Shown piece after piece: positions 1 to 7,836 of a DNA stretch of 64,000 nucleotides. Every line of letters begins with the position of its first letter. Position 1 is the first letter of the stretch. The notes under the pieces were generated by a model. That model worked only from the letters and a program-made list of their open reading frames with translations, had not been told where the DNA came from and searched no databases. The stretch comes from Lichenifustis flavocetrariae (lineage in GTDB: Bacteria; Pseudomonadota; Alphaproteobacteria; Rhizobiales; Beijerinckiaceae). The stretch covers positions 124,001 through 188,000 of the forward strand of contig NZ_JAMOIM010000002.1 of the NCBI RefSeq assembly GCF_026130545.1, given 5' to 3'. Made by a program: the position numbers and the translations under genes.

Positions 1-1
1 C

Positions 2-748
2 GATCCTGAGGCCATCCGGACCTTCGATCTCGATGGCTACGACGGGGTGCTGGCCTTCGGCGAGACACTCGCGGCCGTGTACCGGCAGTGGGGTTGGGGC
101 GCCCGCGTTTTCGTCTGGCACGAGGCCGCCGACACCAATGTGTTTAGGCCGCCGACGCATGAGACCGAGCGTGAGGGGCTCGTCTGGATCGGCAATTGGG
201 GCGACGACGAGCGGAGCGCGGAGCTCGAGACCTTTCTGTTCGGTCCGGCCCGGGCGACCGGCCTGCCGCTCGACATCTATGGTGTCCGTTACCCAAAGGC
301 CGCGCGAGAGACCCTTGCGCGTTACGGGATCGACTATCGCGGCTGGCTCCCAAACGCAGCGGCCCCAGAGGTCTTCGCGCGGCATCTTGCGACCGTTCAC
401 GTCCCGCGTCGCTTCTATGTCACCAACCTGCCGGGAATTCCCACCATCCGGGTGTTCGAGGCGCTCGCTTGCGGAATCCCGCTAGTCTCGGCACCGTGGT
501 CGGACCGCGAGGGTCTTTTTACGATCGGAGCGGACTTCCTGATGGCGCAAGACGGAGCCGCCATGGCGGATTGCCTGCGCGCCGTGCGGGATGACCGCGA
601 TCTCCGCCGCGCTCTGATCGAGAACGGTCTCGCAACCATCAAGGCGCGCCACACCTGCGCTCACAGGGTCGACGAACTCCTGACGATCCTGTCGGCTCTC
701 GACACGCCTGCCCTGCGCCTCGCGTCTCTCACCGAAAGTGCTCCATGA
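2..748 (+). CDS. CgeB-like glycosyltransferase, 5' end outside window
   Basis: The reading frame is open from the first bases of the window, so only the C-terminal 248 residues are visible and the true start lies upstream. The visible part has the C-terminal half of a GT-B-fold glycosyltransferase of the CgeB/glycosyl transferase family 1 type: a stretch reading VWIGNWGDDERSAELETFL opens the second Rossmann domain. Near the end TIRVFEALACGIPLVSAPW is the usual sugar-nucleotide-binding segment with the conserved Glu. It ends in an ATGA overlap with the next gene, another CgeB-like protein, so the two are translationally coupled. The acceptor and donor sugar cannot be read from the sequence. 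Confidence 0.85.
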   Translation, partial: DPEAIRTFDLDGYDGVLAFGETLAAVYRQWGWGARVFVWHEAADTNVFRPPTHETEREGLVWIGNWGDDERSAELETFLFGPARATGLPLDIYGVRYPKAARETLARYGIDYRGWLPNAAAPEVFARHLATVHVPRRFYVTNLPGIPTIRVFEALACGIPLVSAPWSDREGLFTIGADFLMAQDGAAMADCLRAVRDDRDLRRALIENGLATIKARHTCAHRVDELLTILSALDTPALRLASLTESAP

Positions 749-1836
749 AGGTCGCGTTCTACGGATCGAGCCTCCTGTCGTCCTACTGGAACGGTGCCGC
801 CACCTACTATCGCGGCATCATCAGCGACCTCTATCGCCGTGGCTATGACGTCACGTTCTACGAACCCGACGCTTTCGGGCGGCAGCAGCATCGCGACATC
901 GACCCACCGGACTGGGCGCGGGTGGTGGTCTATCCCGCGACGGCGGCGGCCCTGAAGGACGTCGTGGCGGAAGCGGCTGGAGCTGACGTGGTCGTCAAAG
1001 CGAGCGGCGTCGGGGTGTTCGACACAGAACTGCTCGCGGGTGTGATCGCAGCCGCGCGCCCTGACGCGATCCGCATCTTCTGGGACGTCGACGCACCCGC
1101 GACGCTTGCCGAGTTGCGCGAGGCGCCAGACCACCCTCTTCACGCCGCGCTGCCACGGCTCGATCTTGTTTTCACCTACGGGGGTGGCCCGCCGGTGGTA
1201 GCGGCCTATGAGGCCTTCGGGGCGCAACGCTGCGTTCCTGTCTACAATGCGCTCGATCCCGCGACCCACCACCCGGTGCCGGCCGAGCCACGGTTCGCGG
1301 CGGATCTGTCGTTCCTCGGCAACCGCCTGCCCGACCGTGAGGCCCGCGTCGAGGAATTCTTCCTGCGCGCCGCGGCGCTGTCCCCGAACCGATCGTTCCT
1401 CATCGGCGGCAACGGCTGGCACGATAGGGCCATGCCGGCCAACGTCCGTTCGCTCGGGCACGTCTACACGCGTGAACACAACGCCTTCAATACATCGCCG
1501 CTCGCGGTGCTCAATATCGCCCGCGACAGCATGGCCAGCGTCGGCTATTCGCCTGCGACCCGTGTGTTCGAGGCCGCGGGAGCCGGCGCTTGTCTGATCA
1601 CGGATGCCTGGGTGGGGCTCGGCGAATTCCTGGCCGAGAACGAAGAGGTTCTCGTAGCGCGTGACGGCGCAGATGTCGCCGATCATGTCGCCAATCTCAC
1701 GCCAGAGCGTGCGCGAACCATCGGTGAAGCCGCCCGCATCCGCATTCTGCGCGATCATACCTACGCGCGGCGCGGCGGTGAGGTTGACGCCATTCTGCGA
1801 TCTCTGCGCGACGCCAAGCCCCGAGCCGCGGCGTGA
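745..1836 (+). CDS. CgeB family glycosyltransferase
   Basis: A 363-residue protein with the CgeB/GT-B pattern. The N-terminal KVAFYGSSLLSSYWNGAATY resembles the first glycine-rich beta-alpha unit. The middle has DLSFLGNRLPDREARVEEFF, and the C-terminal PATRVFEAAGAGACLITDAW carries the conserved Glu of the nucleotide-sugar site. The start ATG overlaps the upstream stop (ATGA), and the stop overlaps the next start (GTGA), so this is the middle of three coupled genes. It is most similar in layout to the gene that follows, suggesting gene duplication. No membrane segment or signal peptide is seen, so it should act in the cytoplasm on a soluble or membrane-face acceptor. The exact glycosidic product is unknown. 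Confidence 0.85.
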   Translation: MKVAFYGSSLLSSYWNGAATYYRGIISDLYRRGYDVTFYEPDAFGRQQHRDIDPPDWARVVVYPATAAALKDVVAEAAGADVVVKASGVGVFDTELLAGVIAAARPDAIRIFWDVDAPATLAELREAPDHPLHAALPRLDLVFTYGGGPPVVAAYEAFGAQRCVPVYNALDPATHHPVPAEPRFAADLSFLGNRLPDREARVEEFFLRAAALSPNRSFLIGGNGWHDRAMPANVRSLGHVYTREHNAFNTSPLAVLNIARDSMASVGYSPATRVFEAAGAGACLITDAWVGLGEFLAENEEVLVARDGADVADHVANLTPERARTIGEAARIRILRDHTYARRGGEVDAILRSLRDAKPRAAA

Positions 1837-2909
1837 AGCTCGTCGTCGTCGGTCTGAGCCTGTCCTCGTCCTGGGGAAATGGACACGCGACCACCTACAG
1901 GTCGCTGCTGCGAGCCTTTGCGGCACGCGGACACGTGGTGACCTTCCTGGAGCGCGATGTTCCCTGGTATTCCGGCCCCGCCCGCGACCTGCACGACCCG
2001 GACTACTGCAAGCTCTCCTTCTATGAGGATCTGGCAGGGCTGCAGGATCATGCAGCGGAAATCGCGGCTGCCGACGCGGTGATCGTCGGGTCCTATGTCC
2101 CGGATGGCCAAGCCGTCGGCCGGATGATTCAGGAGACCGCGCGCGGCGTGACGGCCTTCTATGACATCGATACCCCGGTCACGATCGCTGCGGTCGAGGC
2201 GGGCCGCTGCGCCTACCTCGGCGCAGATCAGATCGCCGGCTATGACCTCTATCTCTCGTTCACCGGCGGGCCGATGCTCCATCGCTTGCGCAACGAGTTC
2301 GGGTCGCCACAGGCGGTCGCGCTCTACTGCTGCGCCGATCCCGCGGTCTACCGTCCTTCCGAGCAAGCCAAACGTTGGGACCTGTCCTACCTCGGCACCT
2401 ATAGCGACGACCGGCACCCGGTGCTCGACCGATTGTTGTTGCAGCCTGCCCGCCAAGCGCCGCACCTGCGTTTCGTGGTCGCTGGTTCGCAATATCCCGG
2501 AACCATCGCCTGGCCGGCCAATGTGGAACGGATCGAGCATGTCAGTCCGCACGACCATGCCGGCTTCTACGGCGCGAGCCGGTTCACGCTGAACGTGACC
2601 CGGGCCGACATGGTGCGGGCGGGCTTCAGTCCGAGCGTGCGGTTGTTCGAAGCGGGGGCCTGCGCGACCCCTACGATCTCGGATCGCTGGATGGGGATCG
2701 AGACGGTATTCACGCCAGGCGAAAGCATCCTGCTCGCCACCACTGCGGATGACGTGCTCGGCGTGCTCGATGACATGCCCCCGGAAAACGGGCGTCTTAT
2801 CGGCGAGCGCGCGAGAGCCGAAGTGCTGGCCCGTCACACCGCCGCCCATCGCGCCTTGGAGTTGGAAGCGGCATTGAGCACCGTGCGGATCAAACGCCGC
2901 GCCTCGTAA
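1833..2909 (+). CDS. CgeB family glycosyltransferase
   Basis: A 358-residue third CgeB-like glycosyltransferase. Its N-terminus (KLVVVGLSLSSSWGNGHATT) mirrors that of the preceding gene, and DLSYLGTYSDDRHPVLDRLL and PSVRLFEAGACATPTISDRW match the same two conserved blocks. The GTG start is chosen because it overlaps the previous stop (GTGA). The gene ends 75 bases before the epimerase gene, with a pair of direct repeats between them. Three consecutive CgeB-like enzymes suggest an oligosaccharide with several related linkages, or a stepwise set of glycosylations on one acceptor. That is inference from neighbourhood only. Confidence 0.85.
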   Translation: MKLVVVGLSLSSSWGNGHATTYRSLLRAFAARGHVVTFLERDVPWYSGPARDLHDPDYCKLSFYEDLAGLQDHAAEIAAADAVIVGSYVPDGQAVGRMIQETARGVTAFYDIDTPVTIAAVEAGRCAYLGADQIAGYDLYLSFTGGPMLHRLRNEFGSPQAVALYCCADPAVYRPSEQAKRWDLSYLGTYSDDRHPVLDRLLLQPARQAPHLRFVVAGSQYPGTIAWPANVERIEHVSPHDHAGFYGASRFTLNVTRADMVRAGFSPSVRLFEAGACATPTISDRWMGIETVFTPGESILLATTADDVLGVLDDMPPENGRLIGERARAEVLARHTAAHRALELEAALSTVRIKRRAS

Positions 2910-2914
2910 CAAAA

Positions 2915-2944
2915 CTGCAACGTATTCGGCCCTGCAACGTTTTC
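2915..2944 (+). promoter_or_regulatory. Pair of 13-base direct repeats upstream of epimerase gene
   Basis: CTGCAACGTATTC at 2915-2927 and CTGCAACGTTTTC at 2932-2944 differ at one base and start 17 bases apart, 41 bases before the epimerase start. Direct repeats in this position may bind a response regulator or other dimeric activator. No known consensus is matched. Confidence 0.3.
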
Positions 2945-2984
2945 AGGCGCGGAATGCCGCAATCAATCACGCGGAGGGCAAACG

Positions 2985-4004
2985 ATGAAGAGCGGCAAGG
3001 GCGAGCGTATACTTATCGCGGGTGGTGCTGGCTTCATCGGGTCCTATTTATGCGAAGCCTATCTGGCGGAGGGCGCGCAGGTCGTCTGTCTCGACAATCT
3101 CCACACGGGCCTGCCCGAAAACGTCCGAGCTTTCGGCAGCGATCCACGGTTCGACCTGATCGAGGCCGACATTGCCACGGTCGCGCCGAAGAAAGTGGCG
3201 GGCAAGGGATCTCCATTTTCGCTTATCATCAACGCGGCCTGCCCGGCCTCACCCCCGCACTACCAGGCGGACCCGCAGCATACCCTGCTCACATGCGTTG
3301 TCGGCACCAACATGCTGCTGGGGCTTGCCGAACAACATGGGGCACGGTTTGTCATGTGCTCCACCAGTGAGGTCTATGGCGACCCCCTGGTGCATCCGCA
3401 GGCCGAAACTTATTGGGGCAACGTCAATCCCACGGGCCCGCGTGCGTGTTACGATGAGGGCAAACGCGCCGCAGAGACCCTGTGCTTTGACTATCTTCGC
3501 CAGGCCCGTGTGGACGTACGCGTCGCGCGCATCTTCAACACCTATGGGCCGCGCATGCGGGCCGACGATGGCCGGGTCGTCTCGAACATCGTGTGCCAGG
3601 CGCTCGCCGATGCCGACATCACGATCTATGGTGAGGGTCGGCAGACACGTTCGTTCTGCTATGTCAGCGACATGGTGGATGGCCTGATGCGACTTGCCGC
3701 CCACAAAGGGCCTCTCCAGAGCGCCATCAACCTCGGTAACCCGAACGAGATCACGATCGCGGATTTGGTGTCGACGGTGTTGGAAATGATCGACACGCGC
3801 TCCACCGTGGTGAAGCTCCCGCTTCCGCCGGACGATCCGCAGCGCCGCCGTCCGGATATCGCTCTCGCCAAACGTCATCTCGACTGGCAGCCGACGGTCG
3901 ACCTTGCGACGGGGTTGAGTCGGACCATCGCCCACTTTGCCCGGCAGTTCGCAGGCGACGCGAAAACCCTGCGTGAGCCCCTCACGGCCGTTGACGCGAG
4001 ATGA
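2985..4004 (+). CDS. NAD-dependent epimerase/dehydratase, UDP-glucuronate decarboxylase (UDP-xylose synthase)-like
   Basis: A 339-residue extended short-chain dehydrogenase. GGAGFIG at residues 13-19 is the NAD-binding loop, a Thr/Ser lies in STSEVYGDP, and the catalytic pair is Tyr156 and Lys160 in CYDEGKRAAE. The strings CPASPPHYQADP, STSEVYGDPLVHPQAETYWG and NPTGPRACYDEGKR are the signature of UDP-glucuronate decarboxylases, which make UDP-xylose from UDP-glucuronate. The ATG is preceded by GGAGGG at good distance. It follows the three glycosyltransferases and probably supplies their donor sugar. The UDP-xylose assignment is by motif similarity; a 4-epimerase or another decarboxylase cannot be excluded. 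Confidence 0.85.
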   Translation: MKSGKGERILIAGGAGFIGSYLCEAYLAEGAQVVCLDNLHTGLPENVRAFGSDPRFDLIEADIATVAPKKVAGKGSPFSLIINAACPASPPHYQADPQHTLLTCVVGTNMLLGLAEQHGARFVMCSTSEVYGDPLVHPQAETYWGNVNPTGPRACYDEGKRAAETLCFDYLRQARVDVRVARIFNTYGPRMRADDGRVVSNIVCQALADADITIYGEGRQTRSFCYVSDMVDGLMRLAAHKGPLQSAINLGNPNEITIADLVSTVLEMIDTRSTVVKLPLPPDDPQRRRPDIALAKRHLDWQPTVDLATGLSRTIAHFARQFAGDAKTLREPLTAVDAR

Positions 4005-4140
4005 TGTGACTCGAGGCTGGGGTCAGCCCAACCTCCGCGTAATGACAGTTCGCTGAACCCGAATGCTTCAGCTGGAAGATCAGCAGGCTCCAACCTTTGT
4101 CGTTGGCTGGGCGGTCACGAACCGTGGGCCTCAGCAATGC

Positions 4141-5106
4141 TCAAGCGTTAGCCGACACGAGGCCGCGGTCCGCATGAGCCGTGCCGAACGGCAGCGGAAC
4201 GATCGGCGGGACAGCCCCAGCACCGACATAGCGCCGGACCATCGTGGCGCAGAACTCCGCGAAGAGCCCAGGGTCACGGGGCGGACTGGTGTGGTGGGGC
4301 TCGATGCCGAGATGCTCCGGCGTAAAGCAGAATGTCACGGTGACCTGGAACGGCTCCAAGGCCTTGACCATCCGGTCGAACCAGCGTTCCGCGTCGGGGC
4401 GAAACCAATCTGCCCAGGACAACCCCGTGCGGAGGTAGCGTACGCCCATGCGCTGCATCCACGCGACCGCATCGTCGAGCCTGTGATCCTCGAAATGGAA
4501 CCACTGGCAGAGCCCAAGCGCTGGGGTGCAGTCGTGGAAGTGCCGCGCGGCGAGCTTCGGCGTCCCATCTTCGCGCAACAGCCCCATTGCGAAATGCCGA
4601 TAGTAAGACGACCCTTCCGCCTCCTTATGGCGGGTGGTTGCCTCCCAGGCGCGCGGCAGATCGTAGAGCGAGTACCAGTGGATGCGCGGCGCCTTGCCGA
4701 CCAGGAGTTCGGCGGTCCGCCTGAGACCCCAATCCTGGACCTCCTCGGCTCCGAAAGTCGAGACACCGACTTCGCTGACCCAGACCGGCAGCGACGTCAC
4801 CGCCCGTATCTCTTCGATCTTCTGCGGCCACTCGTCGAGCTGCCACAGATTCCAGTCGAGCGGGAATCCATGCACCGCGAGAGCTTCGAGGTGGTCGAAT
4901 ACACCTCGGCCGGTGAGATTGGTCACGAAGGTCGGGTCGATCGGTGACATACCGCCGAGCACGCGGGGTAGGCTGCTGTTCTCGGCCCGGATCGCCTGAG
5001 ACGCGAGTGTGATCATGGTGGCGAATTGCGACCAGTCCGGATCAATCGCCGGGTCCCAGTGCGACTTGTTGTTGGGCTCGTTCCAGAGCATCGCGGCTTC
5101 GATCAC
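4141..5106 (-). CDS. Glycoside hydrolase (beta-xylosidase-like, clan GH-A) with permuted segment order
   Basis: A 321-residue protein. Residues 8-13 (WNEPNN) look like the acid/base strand (Asn9-Glu10-Pro11) of a clan GH-A TIM barrel. Glu112 in WVSEVGVSTFG fits the nucleophile, and WYSLYDL plus GLLREDGTPKLA fit the barrel end. After this C-terminal half comes a segment (residues 199-293: CQWFHFEDHRLDDAVAWMQR to FAEFCATMVRRY, including HHTSPP) that in ordinary family members precedes the NEP strand. The order of the two halves is therefore swapped. The GTG start overlaps the upstream methyltransferase stop (GTGA) with AAGGA 10 bases before it, so a missed N-terminus is unlikely. No signal peptide is seen. 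Its role in the glycan cassette may be transfer or trimming of xylose-like sugars (inference). Confidence 0.75.
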   Translation of the reverse strand: MIEAAMLWNEPNNKSHWDPAIDPDWSQFATMITLASQAIRAENSSLPRVLGGMSPIDPTFVTNLTGRGVFDHLEALAVHGFPLDWNLWQLDEWPQKIEEIRAVTSLPVWVSEVGVSTFGAEEVQDWGLRRTAELLVGKAPRIHWYSLYDLPRAWEATTRHKEAEGSSYYRHFAMGLLREDGTPKLAARHFHDCTPALGLCQWFHFEDHRLDDAVAWMQRMGVRYLRTGLSWADWFRPDAERWFDRMVKALEPFQVTVTFCFTPEHLGIEPHHTSPPRDPGLFAEFCATMVRRYVGAGAVPPIVPLPFGTAHADRGLVSANA

Positions 5107-5870
5107 GGGCGCGTATCCTTGGAGGGGTAGACAGCGCCAGGGTGCGCGAGGGCTGTTCGGCGGCAGAGAAACACCTCCTCCTCCGGATGCGCCTCAATGG
5201 TGAAACCGGCGCTGCGCAGCATGGCGGCCGAACAGGCGGTGTTTGGGATCCACCAGTTGGTGGGGTCGCCGCTGTATCGGTGTTCGACGAAAAACATTCT
5301 GGGATAGCCCGGGCTGTCAAAATGGTCCTGCTGCCAGAAGTCGTAGTCTTCCGCAACAGGATCGACCGTTGCGCTCCCCCGCTGCAACGATTGGAACAGC
5401 AGGAGGTCCTTCGCCACCGTATCGTGGATGATGTCGAGCGCGAGTAGCGGATGGCGAAGGTGGTAAAGTACGCCCATGAAGATCACGAGGTCGAAACGCT
5501 CGCCGAGTGAGCCAACGTCGTAGACCGACATCTTGCGGAACTCGATCGCCAGACCGTTGACCTCGGCCGCGAAGCGCGCCTGGGACAGGTAGGCCTCATC
5601 GAAGTCGATGCCGAGCACGCGGTCAGCACCGCGTCGCTTCATCTCGATGGCGTAGAAGCCGCCGTTGCAGCCGATGTCGAGCACAGTTTTGCCTGTCATG
5701 TCGGCCGGCAGAGTGTCCGCGAAGCGGCGGAACTTCACACCTGGATAGTCGCCGAGGAAATGGTCCGGTGCGGTCCACATGCCACCGAGCTTCATGTTGT
5801 GGAACCAGGGTCCCAATGCGCGGATCCGCTCTTCGATGATCTCCGGCGTAAGGCTGGGGGCAACGTTCAT
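5103..5870 (-). CDS. SAM-dependent methyltransferase (CmoB/Rta_06860-like)
   Basis: A 255-residue class I methyltransferase. KTVLDIGCNGGFYAIEMKRR (residues 61-80) is motif I of the SAM-binding Rossmann fold, followed by the acidic loop GIDFD. FDLVIFMGVLYHLRHPLLAL is the region usual in CmoB-like and small-molecule methyltransferases. The C-terminal NTACSAAMLRSAGF segment is also typical of that group. It overlaps the glycoside hydrolase gene (GTGA) and lies downstream of the phosphatase and inositol phosphate synthase genes on the same strand, with an 88-base gap. Its place suggests O-methylation of a sugar or inositol made by the cassette, but the substrate is not visible in the sequence. 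Confidence 0.8.
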   Translation of the reverse strand: MNVAPSLTPEIIEERIRALGPWFHNMKLGGMWTAPDHFLGDYPGVKFRRFADTLPADMTGKTVLDIGCNGGFYAIEMKRRGADRVLGIDFDEAYLSQARFAAEVNGLAIEFRKMSVYDVGSLGERFDLVIFMGVLYHLRHPLLALDIIHDTVAKDLLLFQSLQRGSATVDPVAEDYDFWQQDHFDSPGYPRMFFVEHRYSGDPTNWWIPNTACSAAMLRSAGFTIEAHPEEEVFLCRRTALAHPGAVYPSKDTRP

Positions 5871-5958
5871 GGACCATTCCCCTGAGGTAAGGAATTGTGG
5901 AATGTTCGCCGGATGTTGCCCCAGGATGGCGAGATCACGAGACCGAGCACAATCATTG

Positions 5959-6552
5959 TCACAGGCTGACGATCTGGTTGCTGCGGACGATCTTGCCGCC
6001 GCCGTGCCACAGGTCGAGGGTGGTGACCGAGGCGGGATCGATCTCGAGACGATCGTGGACGTCGAGCGCGGCCCCCAGCAAGCCTAACATCGCAAACTTG
6101 ATGATATCGCTATGCGTCACCAGGATCGTGGCCCCTCCGCCGTCGTTCATGAGCTTTTGCAGGAGCCCCATGACCCGTGCGCAAACGGCAGCCGCAGTCT
6201 CTCCCCCCGGCACAGCCGCTTGGCCGCGCTCGGCGTTCCAGGCACGCCACCGCGGATCACCCGTCAGCACCTCGAAGCTCTTGCCCGTCCATTCGCCGCA
6301 GTCGATCTCGATCAAGGCCTCACTGAGCTCGACTCTGAGGCCATGGCGTTGCGCGATGGGAGCCGCCGTCTGCTGGCAGCGTTCCAAGGGACTCGACCAC
6401 ACCGCACGGATCTGAGCTCCGGCAAAATGATCCGCAAGCGCAACCGCCTGACGGTGCCCCTCCGCGGACAGCGAAACGCCAGGCATGCGACCGGCCAGCA
6501 CCTTGCCGACGACGTCATGCGTCCCGTGCCGGACGAGAAAGACCCTTGTCAT
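5959..6552 (-). CDS. Histidine phosphatase family protein (phosphoglycerate mutase-like)
   Basis: A 197-residue histidine phosphatase. The catalytic RHG motif is at residues 8-10 (FLVRHGTHD), the proton donor Glu lies in ALIEIDCGEWTG (about residue 82), and the second catalytic His is His147 in ILVTHSD. The ATG at 6552 is chosen because the conserved domain begins at once; a longer open frame upstream would run into the inositol phosphate synthase gene. It starts 8 bases after that gene, so both are probably one transcript. In this context it may remove phosphate from inositol 1-phosphate or a sugar phosphate. That substrate is an inference; the family also contains sugar bisphosphatases and alpha-ribazole phosphatases. 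Confidence 0.85.
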   Translation of the reverse strand: MTRVFLVRHGTHDVVGKVLAGRMPGVSLSAEGHRQAVALADHFAGAQIRAVWSSPLERCQQTAAPIAQRHGLRVELSEALIEIDCGEWTGKSFEVLTGDPRWRAWNAERGQAAVPGGETAAAVCARVMGLLQKLMNDGGGATILVTHSDIIKFAMLGLLGAALDVHDRLEIDPASVTTLDLWHGGGKIVRSNQIVSL

Positions 6553-6560
6553 CCCGGTTC

Positions 6561-7652
6561 TCAGGCCTCGCCTGCCATGAAGGCCCGCGTGCGCTCCATC
6601 GCTTCGGTATCGGTGAACTGCACGGGTGGAGATTTCATGAAATAGCTCGACGGCCCGATCAGGGCCCCACCGATGCCACGGTCGAGCGCAAGCTTCGCGC
6701 ACCGCACCGCGTCGATCACGATGCCGGCCGAATTTGGGGAATCCCAAACTTCCAGCTTGAGTTCGAGGTTCAACGGCACACCGCCGAACGCGGTCCCCTC
6801 AATGCGAATATGAGCCCACTTGCGGTCGGTCAGCCAAGGCACGTGATCACTCGGGCCGACGTGGATGTTTTCAGGATCGATCGGCACGTCGAACTGGCTG
6901 GTCACCGACTGCGTCTTCGAGATCTTCTTGGATTCGAGACGCTCGCGCTCCAGCATATTTTGAAAATCGGTGTTGCCACCGAAATTAAGCTGGTACGTGC
7001 GATCGATCCGCACGCCACGATCGCGGAACAGGTTGACGAGCGTACGGTGCAGGATCGTCGCGCCGACCTGGCTTTTGATGTCATCGCCAATGATGGGAAG
7101 GGTCTTGGCCGCGAACCGTCGTTCCCACGAGGGGTTCGAAGCGATGAAGACCGGCATGCAATTGACAAAGGCGCAGCCGGCTTCGAGCGCCCGCTCGGCA
7201 TAATATTCAGCAGCATGCTGCGAGCCGACAGGGAGGTACGACACCAGAACATCGGTGCGCGACTCTTTCAAGACCTGGGTCACGTCGGCTTCTGGCACCT
7301 CGGATTCTTCCACGACGTCGCGGAGATACTTGCCGAGACCGTCGAGCGTTGGACCACGACGCACCGTGACACCGGTCGCCGGTACAGTCGCAAAGCTCAT
7401 CGTGTTGTTCGGCTTGCACGCAATGGCTTCGGCAACATCCCGGCCGACCTTGTGGGCATTGATGTCGAACGCGGCCGCGATTGCGATATCGCTGACATGG
7501 TACCCGCCGACCGAGGCGTTCATCAGCCCCGGTACCGGCTCGTTGGAACGCGCCTCCTTATAGTATTCCATGCCCTGCACGAACGACGACGCACAATTGC
7601 CGACACCTACCAAAGCGACCCGAAGTGATTGCCGCGCCAAAATATCCTCCAC
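6561..7652 (-). CDS. ino1: myo-Inositol-1-phosphate synthase
   Basis: A 363-residue NAD-dependent isomerase that converts glucose 6-phosphate to inositol 1-phosphate. The N-terminus has the dinucleotide loop [16 protein letters not shown], and the short prokaryotic-type core includes [33 protein letters not shown] and KSKT-like KKISKTQSV with the catalytic lysines. The GTG at 7652 gives the longest frame. GGAGG lies inside that extension five bases before a TTG at 7640, so TTG may be the true start. Ino1 is uncommon in alphaproteobacteria outside such cassettes. Here it heads a minus-strand set with phosphatase, methyltransferase and glycosidase genes facing three glycosyltransferases, which points to an inositol-containing glycoconjugate. 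Confidence 0.93.
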   Translation of the reverse strand: MEDILARQSLRVALVGVGNCASSFVQGMEYYKEARSNEPVPGLMNASVGGYHVSDIAIAAAFDINAHKVGRDVAEAIACKPNNTMSFATVPATGVTVRRGPTLDGLGKYLRDVVEESEVPEADVTQVLKESRTDVLVSYLPVGSQHAAEYYAERALEAGCAFVNCMPVFIASNPSWERRFAAKTLPIIGDDIKSQVGATILHRTLVNLFRDRGVRIDRTYQLNFGGNTDFQNMLERERLESKKISKTQSVTSQFDVPIDPENIHVGPSDHVPWLTDRKWAHIRIEGTAFGGVPLNLELKLEVWDSPNSAGIVIDAVRCAKLALDRGIGGALIGPSSYFMKSPPVQFTDTEAMERTRAFMAGEA

Positions 7653-7671
7653 GCATGAGACCCATTAGCTA

Positions 7672-7704
7672 GATCGGGTCACGCATTTGTCCAAATTCCC
7701 GATC
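7672..7704. promoter_or_regulatory. Inverted repeat between ino1 and oxidoreductase genes
   Basis: GATCGGG at 7672-7678 and CCCGATC at 7698-7704 form a perfect 7-base inverted repeat with a 19-base spacer, just upstream of ino1 and in the divergent promoter region. It may be an operator; no known regulator matches it. Confidence 0.25.
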
Positions 7705-7836
7705 GGCAATTATCAATTAAGGTGGAAGTGCGCCGCTGGTCTCCGGCGCCGCCAAAGCCCACTGCGGCAATAGGCGCCGCACCTCGCAGGACATCTCGGC
7801 AGTTTGCGTAGCGGCCTGGGCCTGGGGGAGATCACA

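Noticed and set aside
661-1926. Minus-strand frame over the CgeB-like genes
   Set aside because: Antisense shadow of two glycosyltransferase genes, with no recognisable domain.
2932-2984. Promoter hexamers before the epimerase gene
   Set aside because: No pair of -35/-10 elements is good enough to call.
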